From the NCBI RefSeq assembly GCF_019799925.1, contig NZ_JABGCG010000015.1, forward strand, positions 62,001-126,000: 64,000 nt of DNA. Direction: 5' to 3'. The notes beneath the pieces are model-generated. The model worked only from the letters and a program-made list of their open reading frames with translations. It was not told the origin of the DNA and searched no databases. Below are positions 7,873 through 16,402 of the stretch, piece by piece (position 1 is the first letter of the stretch; every line of letters begins with the position of its first letter). Origin of the DNA: Blastococcus sp. CPCC 205250. GTDB taxonomy: Bacteria > Actinomycetota > Actinomycetes > Mycobacteriales > Geodermatophilaceae. Made by a program: the position numbers and the translations under genes.

Positions 7873-8469
7873 GTGAGCCGGATCGCCGTCTTCCACTCCG
7901 CCCTCGGGGTCCGCCCGGGGGTGCACGACGCCGCTGCCCGGCTGCGGGCCGCCGGGCACGAGGTGCTCGTCGTCGACCAGTACGACGGCCGGGTCTTCGA
8001 CGACTACGCCGCCGCCGGCGCGTACGTCGAGCGGGTCGGCTTCCCCGAGCTGATGGCCCGCGCCGAGGCCGCCGTCGCCGGGCTGCCCGACGGGTTCGCC
8101 GTGCTGGGCTGGTCCAACGGCGCCGGCATGGCCGAGTACGTGGCGACCCGGCGCCGCGTCGCGGGCGCCGTCCTGGTCTCCGGCGCCCTGCCGCTGGAGG
8201 TGCTCGGCGCCAGCGCCTGGCCGGCCGGGGTGCCGGTGCAGCTGCACGGCACCGACGGGGACCCGTTCGCCCAGCGCGAGTGGGAGGCGGGGTTCCTCGC
8301 GGACGTCGAGGCCGCCGGCGCGCCGGTCACCCGGTTCACCTACGCGGGCACCGGCCACCTGTTCACCGACGCCTCGTTGGCCGCCGAGTACGACGCGGCG
8401 GCCACCGACCAGCTCTGGGCCCGCGTGCTCGACTTCCTCGGGGGGCCGGCCGCGCGCGGGGTCACCTGA
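7873..8469 (+). CDS. Small alpha/beta hydrolase, dienelactone hydrolase-like
   Basis: A 198-residue cytoplasmic alpha/beta hydrolase with GTG start and GAGGAG six bases upstream. The nucleophile elbow is GWSNGAG with Ser81 (dienelactone hydrolases proper have cysteine), an acid is likely in HGTDGDP (Asp128 or Asp130), and the histidine is His162 in AGTGHLFTD. The length and order match the short DLH family, which lacks a lid. Controlled by the divergent TetR through the shared palindrome. Its 3' end overlaps the convergent DUF1275 gene by eight bases. Substrate unknown; probably an ester or lactone encountered as a xenobiotic or secondary metabolite. Confidence 0.86.
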   Translation: MSRIAVFHSALGVRPGVHDAAARLRAAGHEVLVVDQYDGRVFDDYAAAGAYVERVGFPELMARAEAAVAGLPDGFAVLGWSNGAGMAEYVATRRRVAGAVLVSGALPLEVLGASAWPAGVPVQLHGTDGDPFAQREWEAGFLADVEAAGAPVTRFTYAGTGHLFTDASLAAEYDAAATDQLWARVLDFLGGPAARGVT

Positions 8470-9217
8470 GGCGGCGGGTCACGACCACGGCGACGGCGAG
8501 CACCCCGGCCAGGCAGCCGACCTGGAGCACCGGGGCGAGCACGGGGGCGACCTCGAGCAGGCCCGCGCCGGCCGCCGCGCCGGCCACCAGGCCGAACAGG
8601 ATCTGCAGGCTGCCCTGGACCTCGCGCAGGCCCGTGCCGCCGGCCAGCTTCATGACGACGGTGGTCAGGGTCCCGGTGAGGTAGGTCGTGGAGAGCCCGC
8701 TGACCCCGAAGCGCTGCACGGTGCTGCTCTGCACGCCCAGGGCGCCGGCCATGGCGAACAGCAGCACCTGGGTGAGCACCGGCCCGGGCTCACCGCCGCT
8801 GACCCACCAGCCGACCGCGTAGCCGGTGAGCAGGACGAGCTCGACGACGAGCCCCACGGTCACCGGGCGCGGCCACACCGGGTCGCCGGAGCGGGCGCCG
8901 CCGGCGATGCGGGCACCCAGGTACGCGCCGATGCAGAAGGCCACGATCGCGCCGCCGCTGGCGATCGCCAGGGCGCCGTCGGCGGTGCTGGCCGAGACGC
9001 CGAGGATGACGAGGTTGCCGGTCATCACGCTGGTGAACGCCCCGCCCAGGGCGATCAGGCCGATGGCGTCGGTCGCACCGCTGACCACGGCGAGCACCAC
9101 GACCAGTCCGTGTCGCAGCCCGGTGGACATGTCCCGGCGGGCCGCGGCGGCCGGCCCCGCGGGCCGGTCCTCCTGCGCAGGGGAGGGGGACGAGGACGTG
9201 GCGACGGGTCCGGGCAC
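8462..9217 (-). CDS. DUF1275 (YoaK-type) membrane protein
   Basis: A membrane protein of the YoaK/DUF1275 family with six to seven helices and no established activity. Diagnostic blocks are VVSGATDAIGLIALGGAFTSVMTGNLVILG near the start and GVQSSTVQRFGVSGLSTTYLTGTLTTV in the second half; the two TGN/TGT repeats are the family hallmark. The start is uncertain: GTG at 9217 gives 251 residues with a 29-residue polar leader, ATG at 9130 gives 222 residues and fits the usual family N-terminus closely. Neither has a strong Shine-Dalgarno site. The gene overlaps the hydrolase end on the opposite strand. Confidence 0.85.
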   Translation of the reverse strand: MPGPVATSSSPSPAQEDRPAGPAAAARRDMSTGLRHGLVVVLAVVSGATDAIGLIALGGAFTSVMTGNLVILGVSASTADGALAIASGGAIVAFCIGAYLGARIAGGARSGDPVWPRPVTVGLVVELVLLTGYAVGWWVSGGEPGPVLTQVLLFAMAGALGVQSSTVQRFGVSGLSTTYLTGTLTTVVMKLAGGTGLREVQGSLQILFGLVAGAAAGAGLLEVAPVLAPVLQVGCLAGVLAVAVVVTRRLR

Positions 9218-9352
9218 GGTCGCCCACTCTCGCACCTCGGCCGCTCGGCTCCTGCTCGCGGCGCTCCGACGTGGGCATCCGCACACCATCGGCGGTCGGG
9301 GGTGCTACGAACTCGGGGCGACCGGCAGCCGGCCGGACGGGAGGGAGCGCGC

Positions 9353-10294
9353 GTGGAGCTGGACGACGTCGCCGACGAGCTGTACGCGGTGCCCCCCGAG
9401 GAGTTCGTGGCCGCCCGCACCGCCCGGGTGGACGACGCCCGCGCCGCCGGGGACCGGGTGCTGGCCAAGCAGATCGGTGCGCTCCCCAAGCCGTCGACGG
9501 CGGCCTGGGTGGTCAACGTGCTGGTGCGGGCACACCGGGACGAGATCGAGGCGCTGGTCGAGCTGGGCGGTCTGCTGCGGGACGCGCAGGAGTCCCTGGC
9601 CGGCGACCAGCTGCGGGCGCTGAACACCCAGCGCGGGCAGCTGCTGTCGGCCCTGACCCGGCAGGCCTCGGCACGGGCCCGGGAGCAGGGGCACGCGGTC
9701 AGCACCGCCGTCGCCGGGCAGGTGGAGGACACCCTGCGTGCGGCCATGGCCGATCCCGAGGCGGGGGAGGCCGTGCTGGGTGGCCGGCTCACCTCGCCGC
9801 TGTCCTACAGCGGGATGGGCGGCGTCACCGGGGTGCGGCCGCAGCTGCGGGTGGTGCCGGAGCCCGCGCCTGCCCCGGCGCGCCGGCCGCGGGCGGAGAA
9901 GGGGGACGGCGACCGGCGGGCCCGTGAGGAGGAGCGCCGCCGCGAGCGCGAGGAGGCGGCCCGGCGTGCGGCCGAGGAGCAGCGCCGGCGCGAGCTGGCC
10001 GAGGCGCGGGAGGCCGCCGACGCCGCCGCGGCCCTCGCCGAGGAGACCGCCGCGCTCGCCGCGGCGGAGCGGGACCGCGCCGGGGAGCTCGACGAGCGGC
10101 ACGAGCGGCTGCGCGCCCGCGTCGAGGAGCTCTCCGCCGAGCTGGCCCGTGCCGAGGAGGAGGCCGGCGAGGTCGCCACCGAGCTGCGCCGCGCCGAACG
10201 GCACCGGACCACCGCCGAGCGGCAGGCCCGTGACGCGGCCGCAGCCCGGGACCGCGCGGAGGCGCACCTGCGGGGACTGGAGGAGCACGGCTGA
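9353..10294 (+). CDS. Coiled-coil protein of unknown function
   Basis: A 313-residue soluble protein, GTG start preceded by GGGAGGGA. The N-terminal ~175 residues form a conserved-looking globular part (DDVADELYAVPPEEFVAART and KQIGALPKPSTAAWVVNVL), which I recognise only as an actinobacterial hypothetical family. Residues ~185-310 are an uninterrupted charged coiled coil rich in Glu, Arg and Ala (EEERRREREEAARRAAEEQ and similar heptads). No enzyme motif, signal peptide or membrane segment was seen. It is followed by a strong terminator hairpin, so it is probably monocistronic. A structural or nucleic-acid-associated role is possible but not shown. Confidence 0.8.
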   Translation: MELDDVADELYAVPPEEFVAARTARVDDARAAGDRVLAKQIGALPKPSTAAWVVNVLVRAHRDEIEALVELGGLLRDAQESLAGDQLRALNTQRGQLLSALTRQASARAREQGHAVSTAVAGQVEDTLRAAMADPEAGEAVLGGRLTSPLSYSGMGGVTGVRPQLRVVPEPAPAPARRPRAEKGDGDRRAREEERRREREEAARRAAEEQRRRELAEAREAADAAAALAEETAALAAAERDRAGELDERHERLRARVEELSAELARAEEEAGEVATELRRAERHRTTAERQARDAAAARDRAEAHLRGLEEHG

Positions 10295-10325
10295 GTGCCC
10301 GGCGGAGCGGCGCTCCGCCGGGCAC
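10295..10325 (+). terminator. Hairpin terminator after the coiled-coil gene
   Basis: Arms GTGCCCGGCGGAGC (10295-10308) and GCTCCGCCGGGCAC (10312-10325) pair perfectly across a 3-base loop immediately after the TGA. There is no U-tract, which is usual for high-GC actinobacterial terminators. Confidence 0.75.
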
Positions 10326-10428
10326 CCGGCTCACCCGGACGGACGGCTCGACCTCGTCGTGGGGGTCGACCGGAGGGGGAGGCCGGTGGGCAGGACGGCC
10401 CCGGGGGACGCCGGTCGCGGCTGGTCGG

Positions 10429-10953
10429 TCAGCCCATCGTCTTCTGGCCGTCGAGGGACTCGCGCAGGATGTCGGCGTGCCCCGCGTGCTGCGCGGTCTC
10501 GGCCACGACGTGCAGGAAGACACGGCGGGCCGAGCGGCGCGCGCCGGGCTCGAACCACGGCGCCGGGGGCAGCGGGTGGTCGGCGTCGAGGTCGGGCAGC
10601 GTCGCGACGAGCTCGTCGGTGCGGGCGGCCACCTCGTCGTAGTGGGCCAGCACGTCGGCCAGGGTCTCGCCCGGCTCCATCCGCCACTCGGCCTGCCAGC
10701 GCGCCATCTGCTCCGGGTCGTCCGGCCCGGCCATGGCCGCGGGGCCGTGCTCGACGAAGTCCGCCCAGCCGGACTCGGTGTGCGCGACGTGCTTGAGCAG
10801 CCCGCCCAGGGTCAGCTCGCTGGCGGTGGTGCGCTGCCGCGCCTGCTCGTCGGTCAGGCCCTGCACGGTGTACCGGAGGAACCACCGGTGGCTGCGCAGC
10901 GTCTCGAGCAGGTCGGCGCGCTCGCGGGTCAGGGTGCTGGTGGAGTTGGTCAT
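10429..10953 (-). CDS. DinB-family (DUF664) protein
   Basis: A 174-residue four-helix-bundle protein of the DinB/DUF664 superfamily, which in Actinobacteria includes mycothiol-dependent S-transferases and maleylpyruvate isomerase relatives. The metal-binding histidine triad can be placed in LKHVAHTESGW and in AETAQHAGHADILRE. The N-terminus ERADLLETLRSHRWFLRYTVQGLTDEQAR is the usual first helix. ATG start is backed by the divergent layout with the WYL regulator 91 bases away; DinB/WYL divergent pairs are common in Actinobacteria, and the WYL protein probably controls it. The substrate is unknown. Confidence 0.9.
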   Translation of the reverse strand: MTNSTSTLTRERADLLETLRSHRWFLRYTVQGLTDEQARQRTTASELTLGGLLKHVAHTESGWADFVEHGPAAMAGPDDPEQMARWQAEWRMEPGETLADVLAHYDEVAARTDELVATLPDLDADHPLPPAPWFEPGARRSARRVFLHVVAETAQHAGHADILRESLDGQKTMG

Positions 10954-11026
10954 GACTGGTGCCTCTCGCCGGCGGGATCCGATGGGACGAGTCTCGCGGC
11001 GATCGGTGCCAGATCCTGACCGCAAT

Positions 11027-11041
11027 GCGAGAGAATCTCGC
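11027..11041. promoter_or_regulatory. Palindrome GCGAGA-GAA-TCTCGC upstream of the WYL gene
   Basis: Perfect 6-base inverted repeat with a 3-base centre, ending three bases before the GTG of the WYL regulator. Another TCTCGC copy lies at about 10992-10997, near the DinB promoter. Both together suit a shared operator for the divergent pair. Inference. Confidence 0.5.
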
Positions 11042-11044
11042 GCT

Positions 11045-12013
11045 GTGGCCGACACCGGGAACCGCACCCTCCGCCTCCTGTCGCTGATGCAGGACCGGCG
11101 GCACTGGGCGGGGCCGGACCTCGCCGACCGGCTCGGCGTCTCGCTGCGCACCCTCCGCCGGGACGTGGAGCGGCTGCGCGACCTCGGCTACCCGGTCGAG
11201 GCCACGCCGGGGGTCTCCGGCGGCTACCGGCTCGCACCGGGGGCCTCCCTGCCCCCACTGGTGCTCGACGACGAGGAGGCGGTCGCCCTCACCGTCGGGC
11301 TGCAGGCCGCGGCGCAGGCAGCTGTCGCCGGCATGGCCGAGTCATCGGTGCGCGCGCTGGCCAAGGTCGTCCCGGTGCTGCCGCCGCGGCTGCGCCGCCG
11401 GGTCGACGCGCTGGCCGCGGCCACCGCCGCCGTGCCCTGGAGCGGCGGGGAGGGCGCCGTCGACCCCGCCGTCCTCACCACGGTGGCCCAGGCGTGCCGG
11501 GACACCGTGCGGCTGGCGTTCGAGTACACGGCCGCGGGCGGGGAGCGCAGCGAGCGGCTGGTCGAGCCGTTCCGCCTGGTCCCGCTGCGCCGGCGCTGGT
11601 ACCTGGTCGCCTACGACACCGCCCGCGGCGACTGGCGCACCTTCCGGCTGGACCGGCTCGCCGCGCCACGGGCGACCGGCGCCCGCTTCGCACCGCGCCG
11701 GCTGCCGGCCGACGACGTCGTCGCCTTCGTGCAGGCCGGGCTGGGGATGCGGCCGGGGACGCCGGTCACCGCCGTGGTGCGGGCGCCGGCGGAGGAGGTC
11801 CGCCGCCGGATCGGGCGCTGGGCCACCGTGACCGACGACGGCGCCGGGGGCAGCCGGGTGGCGATGGAGTCCGACGCGATGGAGTGGGCGCTGTTCGCCC
11901 TCGGGGCGACGGAGGCCGACTTCACCGTCCTGGAGCCCCCGGAGCTGGCCGAGCGGGCACGGGCCTGGGGCGAGCGGTTCGTCCGCGCTGCGGGTGGGGC
12001 CGCGCGTCCCTAG
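11045..12013 (+). CDS. WYL-domain helix-turn-helix regulator (YafY/PafC-like)
   Basis: A 322-residue regulator. Residues 5-60 form an HTH_11 winged helix (LRLLSLMQDRRHWAGPDLADRLGVSLRTLRRDVERLRDLGYPVEA), followed by the typical GVSGGYRLAPG wing. The WYL domain follows, with the eponymous Trp-Tyr-Leu in RRRWYLVAYD and a TFRLDRLAAPR strand; a C-terminal extension of the WCX type ends the protein. WYL domains are thought to bind nucleic acid or nucleotide ligands. GTG start. It faces the DinB gene and has a palindrome immediately before its start, suggesting autoregulation. No link to DNA damage is evident here. Confidence 0.92.
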   Translation: MADTGNRTLRLLSLMQDRRHWAGPDLADRLGVSLRTLRRDVERLRDLGYPVEATPGVSGGYRLAPGASLPPLVLDDEEAVALTVGLQAAAQAAVAGMAESSVRALAKVVPVLPPRLRRRVDALAAATAAVPWSGGEGAVDPAVLTTVAQACRDTVRLAFEYTAAGGERSERLVEPFRLVPLRRRWYLVAYDTARGDWRTFRLDRLAAPRATGARFAPRRLPADDVVAFVQAGLGMRPGTPVTAVVRAPAEEVRRRIGRWATVTDDGAGGSRVAMESDAMEWALFALGATEADFTVLEPPELAERARAWGERFVRAAGGAARP

Positions 12014-12022
12014 CGTCGGGGC

Positions 12023-12829
12023 ATGACGGAGCACAGCCACCGGGTCGCGGTGGTCACCGGGTCGGAGTCGGGCATCGGACGGGCCGTCGCGGTCGCCCTC
12101 GCCGAGCAGGGCCACGACGTCGGCGTGACCTGGCACCGCGACGAGGTCGCCGGCCGGGAGACCGTGGAGCAGGTGCGCGCGCTGGGCCGGCGGGCCGAGC
12201 TGCGGCGGCTGGACCTCACCCGGCTTCCTGAGGCCGCCGACGTCGTCGACGAGCTGGCCGAGGCCCTGGGCGGCCTCGACGTCCTCGTCAACGACGCCGG
12301 CACCGGTCACGCCACGCCGCTGCTCGACCTCGACCTCGCCACCTGGCGCGAGGTGCTGGCCACCGACCTCGACGGCGCGTTCCTCTGCCTGCAGCGGGCG
12401 GCGCGGCGGATGGTCGCCGCGGGCCGCGGCGGCCGGATCGTGAACATCACCAGCGTGCACGAGGTGGCACCGCGGGTCGGGGCGGCGGCCTACTGCGCGG
12501 CCAAGGGCGGGCTGGGGCTGCTCACCAAGGTGGCGGCGCTGGAGCTGGCCGAGCACGGGATCACGGTGAACGCGGTGGCGCCGGGGGAGATCGCCACGGC
12601 GATGACCGGCCAGGAGGACGAGGACCCCACGGCGCCGGGCCACGAGCGCCCGGGGGTGCCGCTGCGCCGTCCCGGGGACGCGCGGGAGGTCGCCGCGGTG
12701 GTGGCGTTCCTCGCCTCGCCCGGGGCCGGCTACGTCACCGGCGCCTCGTGGGCGGTCGACGGCGGCATGCTGCAGATGGGCCCGATGGCCGGGTCGCACC
12801 TGCGCCAGGACGACTGGCGCCGCCCCTAA
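12023..12829 (+). CDS. Short-chain dehydrogenase/reductase
   Basis: A 268-residue classical SDR using NAD(P). The nucleotide-binding TGSESGIG motif is at residues 12-19, the NDAG motif (usual NNAG with one change) near 91, the catalytic serine in NITSVHE, and the YCAAK active-site Tyr/Lys near 155-159. The C-terminus ASWAVDGGMLQMGP is typical of glucose 1-dehydrogenase/3-ketoacyl reductase-like SDRs. It starts ten bases after the WYL stop, so it may be cotranscribed with the regulator. It overlaps the convergent FAD oxidoreductase by four bases. Substrate cannot be assigned. Confidence 0.9.
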   Translation: MTEHSHRVAVVTGSESGIGRAVAVALAEQGHDVGVTWHRDEVAGRETVEQVRALGRRAELRRLDLTRLPEAADVVDELAEALGGLDVLVNDAGTGHATPLLDLDLATWREVLATDLDGAFLCLQRAARRMVAAGRGGRIVNITSVHEVAPRVGAAAYCAAKGGLGLLTKVAALELAEHGITVNAVAPGEIATAMTGQEDEDPTAPGHERPGVPLRRPGDAREVAAVVAFLASPGAGYVTGASWAVDGGMLQMGPMAGSHLRQDDWRRP

Positions 12830-14220
12830 CCCAGCAGGGCGGCCAGCTGGGCGCGGTCCGGGCCGGGGACGGGCCGGGGGGTGATGTCGCCCAGTGCCTC
12901 CAGCCGCTCCTGGATCAGCGGCCGGACCAGCACCGTCCGGGGCGGCTCCAGGCACATGATGATCTCGACCAGTGCCCGGAACAGGTCGGGGTCGGTCGCG
13001 GCGCCGGCCTGCAGCCGGGTCATGGGGGACGCCACCGGCAGAGCCGGGCGGCCCTCGGCGATGGCGCGCATCTCGGCGATCCGGACCCGGTCGGCCGCCA
13101 CCTGGTCCCGGTAGAACGGTTCGACGGCGGCCGCGGTGCCCTCGGCGAAGGTCCGGGCCAGCGCCGCCGGGTCGCCGAGGTGCGTGGCCACGACAGCGCG
13201 CAGCAGCTGCGTCTGCACCGCCCCCATGCTCAGTCCGCGGCCCGCCGAGGGGTTGGTGCACGCCCACGCGTCCCCGATCGCCGCGAACCCGGAGACCACC
13301 GGTCGGCCGTCCACCAGGTACGAGCGGTGGCAGTCGAGCGTGCCGGCCATGGCGCGGACGCCGTCCAGCGGGCGGCCGTCCAGCCAGTGTGCGTGCGTCG
13401 GGCACGCGGCGACCACCCGGTCGAAGGCGTCGGGGTCGCGCAGCCCCTTGAGCAGCCGGTCCCCGGTCCGCGCGAACAGGGTGACCGACCAGGTGTCGTT
13501 GTCCCCGTAGAGCGACAGCACCGAGAGGCTGCCCAGCGGGACGAGCAGCGGGGCGCGGCGCACCGGCGGGGTGGGCCCGGTCAGGTAGCGCGTGTAGTAG
13601 ACGAAGCCGAGGTCCTCGGCCTCCAGCAGCGGCTCGCGGGCGCCGATGCCGGTCAGCCAGTCCGCCGAGCGCGTCCGGCGGCCGCTGGCGTCGACCACGA
13701 GCTCGGCCGGGAGGACCTCGCCGGTCGTCGTCCGCACGCCGGTCACGTGCGGTACGCCGGGCAGGGCCGGCGCGCCGGTCTCCAGTCCCGCGACGCGCAC
13801 CCCGCGGCGGATCGTCACCCCGGGCTCCTCCTCGGCCGCCGCGGCGACGGCCGACTCGACCACCGGGCGGCGCCCGGTCACCACGCGGTACCGCTCGTCG
13901 CCGGCCCGCCGCGCCCGGTCGACCAGTCCCGGCGGCGGCGCGTCCAGCGGGTCGACGGTGGCGCAGCCGGCGGCGACCAGCCGGTCGGTCAGGCCCGGGA
14001 GCCCGGCGTCGCAGACCTCACGGAAACGGGCGTGCAGCGTGTGCGGCTGGTGGAACTGCGCCACCCCGCCGCGCCTCCAGGAGTCCCAGGCATCCGCGGC
14101 GGTGGTCGGCGCGCCGTCGGGATCGGCCTCCAGCACGGTGACCTCGTGGCCGTCGCGGGCCAGTCCCAACGCCGCGAGCAGCCCGATGACCCCGCCGCCG
14201 CAGACCACGATCCCGGCCAT
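12826..14220 (-). CDS. FAD-dependent oxidoreductase (monooxygenase/geranylgeranyl reductase-like)
   Basis: A 464-residue flavoprotein with the N-terminal dinucleotide-binding motif VVCGGGVIGLLAALGLARDGHEVTVLEAD (GxGxxG plus acidic end). The second FAD motif is IGDAWACTNPSAGRGLSMG around residue 300, where Gly-Asp contacts the ribityl/pyrophosphate as in group A monooxygenases and halogenases. A VVDASGRRTRSADWL segment near 175 is the usual DG-like motif. A histidine replaces the RERR-type substrate segments at FHQPHTLHARF, which is typical for this subgroup. No WxWxIP halogenase motif was found. Minus strand, downstream of the GGDEF gene by 87 bases. Likely hydroxylates or oxidises a small hydrophobic substrate. 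Confidence 0.82.
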   Translation of the reverse strand: MAGIVVCGGGVIGLLAALGLARDGHEVTVLEADPDGAPTTAADAWDSWRRGGVAQFHQPHTLHARFREVCDAGLPGLTDRLVAAGCATVDPLDAPPPGLVDRARRAGDERYRVVTGRRPVVESAVAAAAEEEPGVTIRRGVRVAGLETGAPALPGVPHVTGVRTTTGEVLPAELVVDASGRRTRSADWLTGIGAREPLLEAEDLGFVYYTRYLTGPTPPVRRAPLLVPLGSLSVLSLYGDNDTWSVTLFARTGDRLLKGLRDPDAFDRVVAACPTHAHWLDGRPLDGVRAMAGTLDCHRSYLVDGRPVVSGFAAIGDAWACTNPSAGRGLSMGAVQTQLLRAVVATHLGDPAALARTFAEGTAAAVEPFYRDQVAADRVRIAEMRAIAEGRPALPVASPMTRLQAGAATDPDLFRALVEIIMCLEPPRTVLVRPLIQERLEALGDITPRPVPGPDRAQLAALLG

Positions 14221-14307
14221 GTCCGACCTCCCGGACCCCCGTGGCGTGCGGCCACCGTGCCGCTCCCGGAGGGGTCCGACCAGGGTCCTCCGACCCCGCC
14301 CGGGACC

Positions 14308-15234
14308 TCAGCGGGTGCGGGTCCGCTTGGCCCGGTAGAGCTCCTCGTCGGCGCGGCGCAGGACGTCGTCCAGGCTGTCGTGCGGGCCGGCGGTCGCCGT
14401 GCCCACCGACCAGGCGGCGGGATGGCTGGCCCGCAGGCGGGCGATCAGCTCGTCGGTCGAGTCGCCGTCGGTGCCGGGCAGGCAGAGCACGAACTCGTCG
14501 CCGCCGTGGCGGCCGAGCAGGTCGGCGCCGCGCAGCTCCCGGTTCCAGGCGTGGGCCAGGGAGCGCAGCAGGTCGTCGCCGGCGGAGTGGCCGTCGACGT
14601 CGTTGACGGCCTTGAAGTCGTCGAGGTCGAGCACGGCGACGGTCAGCGGCTCCCCGGTGCGCCGGGCGTGGGAGAGGCTGCGCGCGGCCTCGGCCTCCCA
14701 CAGGCGGCGGTTGGCCACCCCGGTCAGCGGGTCGGTGCCGGCGGCGTGCCGCAGCTGCGCGGAGATCCGCAGCTGGGCCTCGCTGAGGATCACGACGGTG
14801 GTCACGGTCGTGACCCAGGGCGAGGTGAAGTCCGTGGGAGGGGCGGCGATCGCGCCGGCGGTCGAGGCGGCCAGCAGGAGCAGCACGTGCGCGCGGGCCG
14901 CGCGGGCGCGGAGGAAGTGGCCGGTGAAGACGCCGACGGCGACCATCGCCGGGCCGAGGCCGACGACGCCCGCGGCGGAGGCGGACTGCCAGGCCAGTGC
15001 CCCGACCAGCAGGCTGACGACCGCCAGGGCGGCGTGCACGGCGCGGTCGGAGAGGTCGGCGCGGCGCAGCCACAGCAGCGCCGAGGCGCCCAGGCCGACG
15101 ACGGCGAGGACGCCGAGCAGCGCCACGGGGCTCTGCCGCGACATCGGCCACAGCGCGCCGACGGCGCACAGCAGGCCGCTCACGCCGTAGAGCACCGCGA
15201 GCAGCCCCACGCCGGTGGCCCGGTCTCCGTGCAC
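14308..15234 (-). CDS. Membrane-bound diguanylate cyclase (GGDEF)
   Basis: A 308-residue protein; GTG start chosen because GAGGAGGGG lies six bases upstream. The N-terminal half has about six hydrophobic segments without a recognisable named sensor domain. The C-terminal ~160 residues are a GGDEF domain beginning DPLTGVANRRLWEAE, with LDLDDFKAVND and an intact GGDEF active site at 244-248, so cyclic di-GMP synthesis is expected. The RxxD inhibitory site four to five residues upstream appears absent (the segment reads LRGADLLGRH, with R-G-A-D), which could in fact supply a minimal RxxD: Arg-Gly-Ala-Asp. The domain end, RADEELYRAKRT, is canonical. Confidence 0.9.
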   Translation of the reverse strand: MHGDRATGVGLLAVLYGVSGLLCAVGALWPMSRQSPVALLGVLAVVGLGASALLWLRRADLSDRAVHAALAVVSLLVGALAWQSASAAGVVGLGPAMVAVGVFTGHFLRARAARAHVLLLLAASTAGAIAAPPTDFTSPWVTTVTTVVILSEAQLRISAQLRHAAGTDPLTGVANRRLWEAEAARSLSHARRTGEPLTVAVLDLDDFKAVNDVDGHSAGDDLLRSLAHAWNRELRGADLLGRHGGDEFVLCLPGTDGDSTDELIARLRASHPAAWSVGTATAGPHDSLDDVLRRADEELYRAKRTRTR

Positions 15235-15319
15235 GTCCCCTCCTCTCGTCCCGGACAGCATCGACCGGGTGCGGGAGGTGCTGCAGGCCGAGCCCCTCGC
15301 CCGACCCCAACGGGGGAGG

Positions 15320-16255
15320 TCAGCCGGTCAGTTCCGTCGGCACCGCGACCACGTCGACCATCGCCCCGTTGCGGTGCACGGTGACCGGCAACGGGGTGCC
15401 GACGGCCTCGGCGAACAGCAGCCGCTGCAGGCTCTGCGCGTCGGCCACGGGGGAGCGCCCCGCCTCGAGCACCAGGTCGCCCGCACGCAGCCCCGCCCGG
15501 GCGGCCGGCGACCCGGCGACGACGTCCACGACGCGCAACCCGCGCCGGCGGCCGGTGCGCGCGGCGAGGTCGGCCGGCAGCGGCGCGGGGGTGCTGACCA
15601 GGCCGAGGTAGGCCCGGCGCACCCGGCCGTCGGCGACCAGCGCCGCCAGGATCCGCCGCGTCGTGTCGTTGACCGGCACCGCCAGGCCCAGCCCCCACCC
15701 CGCGACCGCGGTGTTGATGCCCACGACCCGCCCGGCGGAGTCGGCGAGCGCGCCGCCGGAGTTGCCGGGGTTGAGGGCGGCGTCGGTCTGGATGACGTCC
15801 TCGACGACCCGCGCCGTCCGCCCGTCCCGGGTGGGCAGCGAGCGGCCCAGGCCGCTGACCACGCCGGCGGTCACCGAGCCGGCCAGCCCCAGCGGGTTGC
15901 CGACGGCGACGACGAGCTGGCCGACCCGCAGCCGCGCCGCGTCGCCGAGCTCCGCCGGCGGGGGCACGGCGCCGCGGGCGCGGACGACGGCCAGATCGGA
16001 CAGGGGATCGGCGCCGACGACGTCGACCTCGCTCTCCGAGCCGTCGGAGAAGACGGCGAGACCGGTGCGGGCGCGGCCGACCACGTGCGCGTTGGTGACC
16101 AGCAGTCCGTCCCCGGGGACCACGACCGCCGAACCGGCACCCCCGCGCCCGTCGGGGGCGGTGACCTGGAGGGCGGCGACGTGCGGGGCCAGCTCGGCGG
16201 CGACGGCGGTGACCGTGGCCGAGTACGCGTCGAGCGCGCGGGTGTCCTGCTCCAC
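15320..16255 (-). CDS. HtrA/DegP-like S1C serine protease with PDZ domain
   Basis: A 311-residue protease. The trypsin-like catalytic triad is visible: His57 in TNAHVVG, Asp87 in DPLSDLAVVR and Ser166 in LNPGNSGGAL. A PDZ domain follows (about residues 210-305: RRGLRVVDVVAGSPAARAGL). There is no signal peptide or N-terminal membrane helix, unlike most HtrA/DegQ proteins, so it is probably cytoplasmic or secreted without an obvious leader. GTG start with a GGAGGT site just upstream. Divergent from an SDR gene; the gap contains a CGATTAC direct repeat (16272-16278 and 16280-16286) that could be a regulator site. A protein quality-control role is likely. Confidence 0.9.
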   Translation of the reverse strand: MEQDTRALDAYSATVTAVAAELAPHVAALQVTAPDGRGGAGSAVVVPGDGLLVTNAHVVGRARTGLAVFSDGSESEVDVVGADPLSDLAVVRARGAVPPPAELGDAARLRVGQLVVAVGNPLGLAGSVTAGVVSGLGRSLPTRDGRTARVVEDVIQTDAALNPGNSGGALADSAGRVVGINTAVAGWGLGLAVPVNDTTRRILAALVADGRVRRAYLGLVSTPAPLPADLAARTGRRRGLRVVDVVAGSPAARAGLRAGDLVLEAGRSPVADAQSLQRLLFAEAVGTPLPVTVHRNGAMVDVVAVPTELTG

Positions 16256-16402
16256 GGGGACCTCCCCAGGTCGATTACACGATTACGCTCCCCAGTGAAC
16301 GCCGCCGCGGGCGCTGGGGGCGGCCGGTCCGCCGAGGGCGAACACCGCGCGCGGTGCGGTCCGCCGGGTGTCCGGGCGGCGGGGACGGGTAACGGAACCG
16401 GC

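Noticed and set aside
12826..14220. Flavin-dependent halogenase
   Set aside because: The WxWxIP motif and the conserved active-site Lys region were not found; only the general FAD-binding motifs are present.
12748..15384. An 878-residue open frame on the plus strand
   Set aside because: It runs antisense through the FAD oxidoreductase and GGDEF genes, whose protein motifs are clear; no ribosome site and low-complexity translation.
16272..16286. CGATTAC direct repeat as a defined operator
   Set aside because: Two short copies only and no matching regulator gene beside them; reported as a side note in the protease entry.
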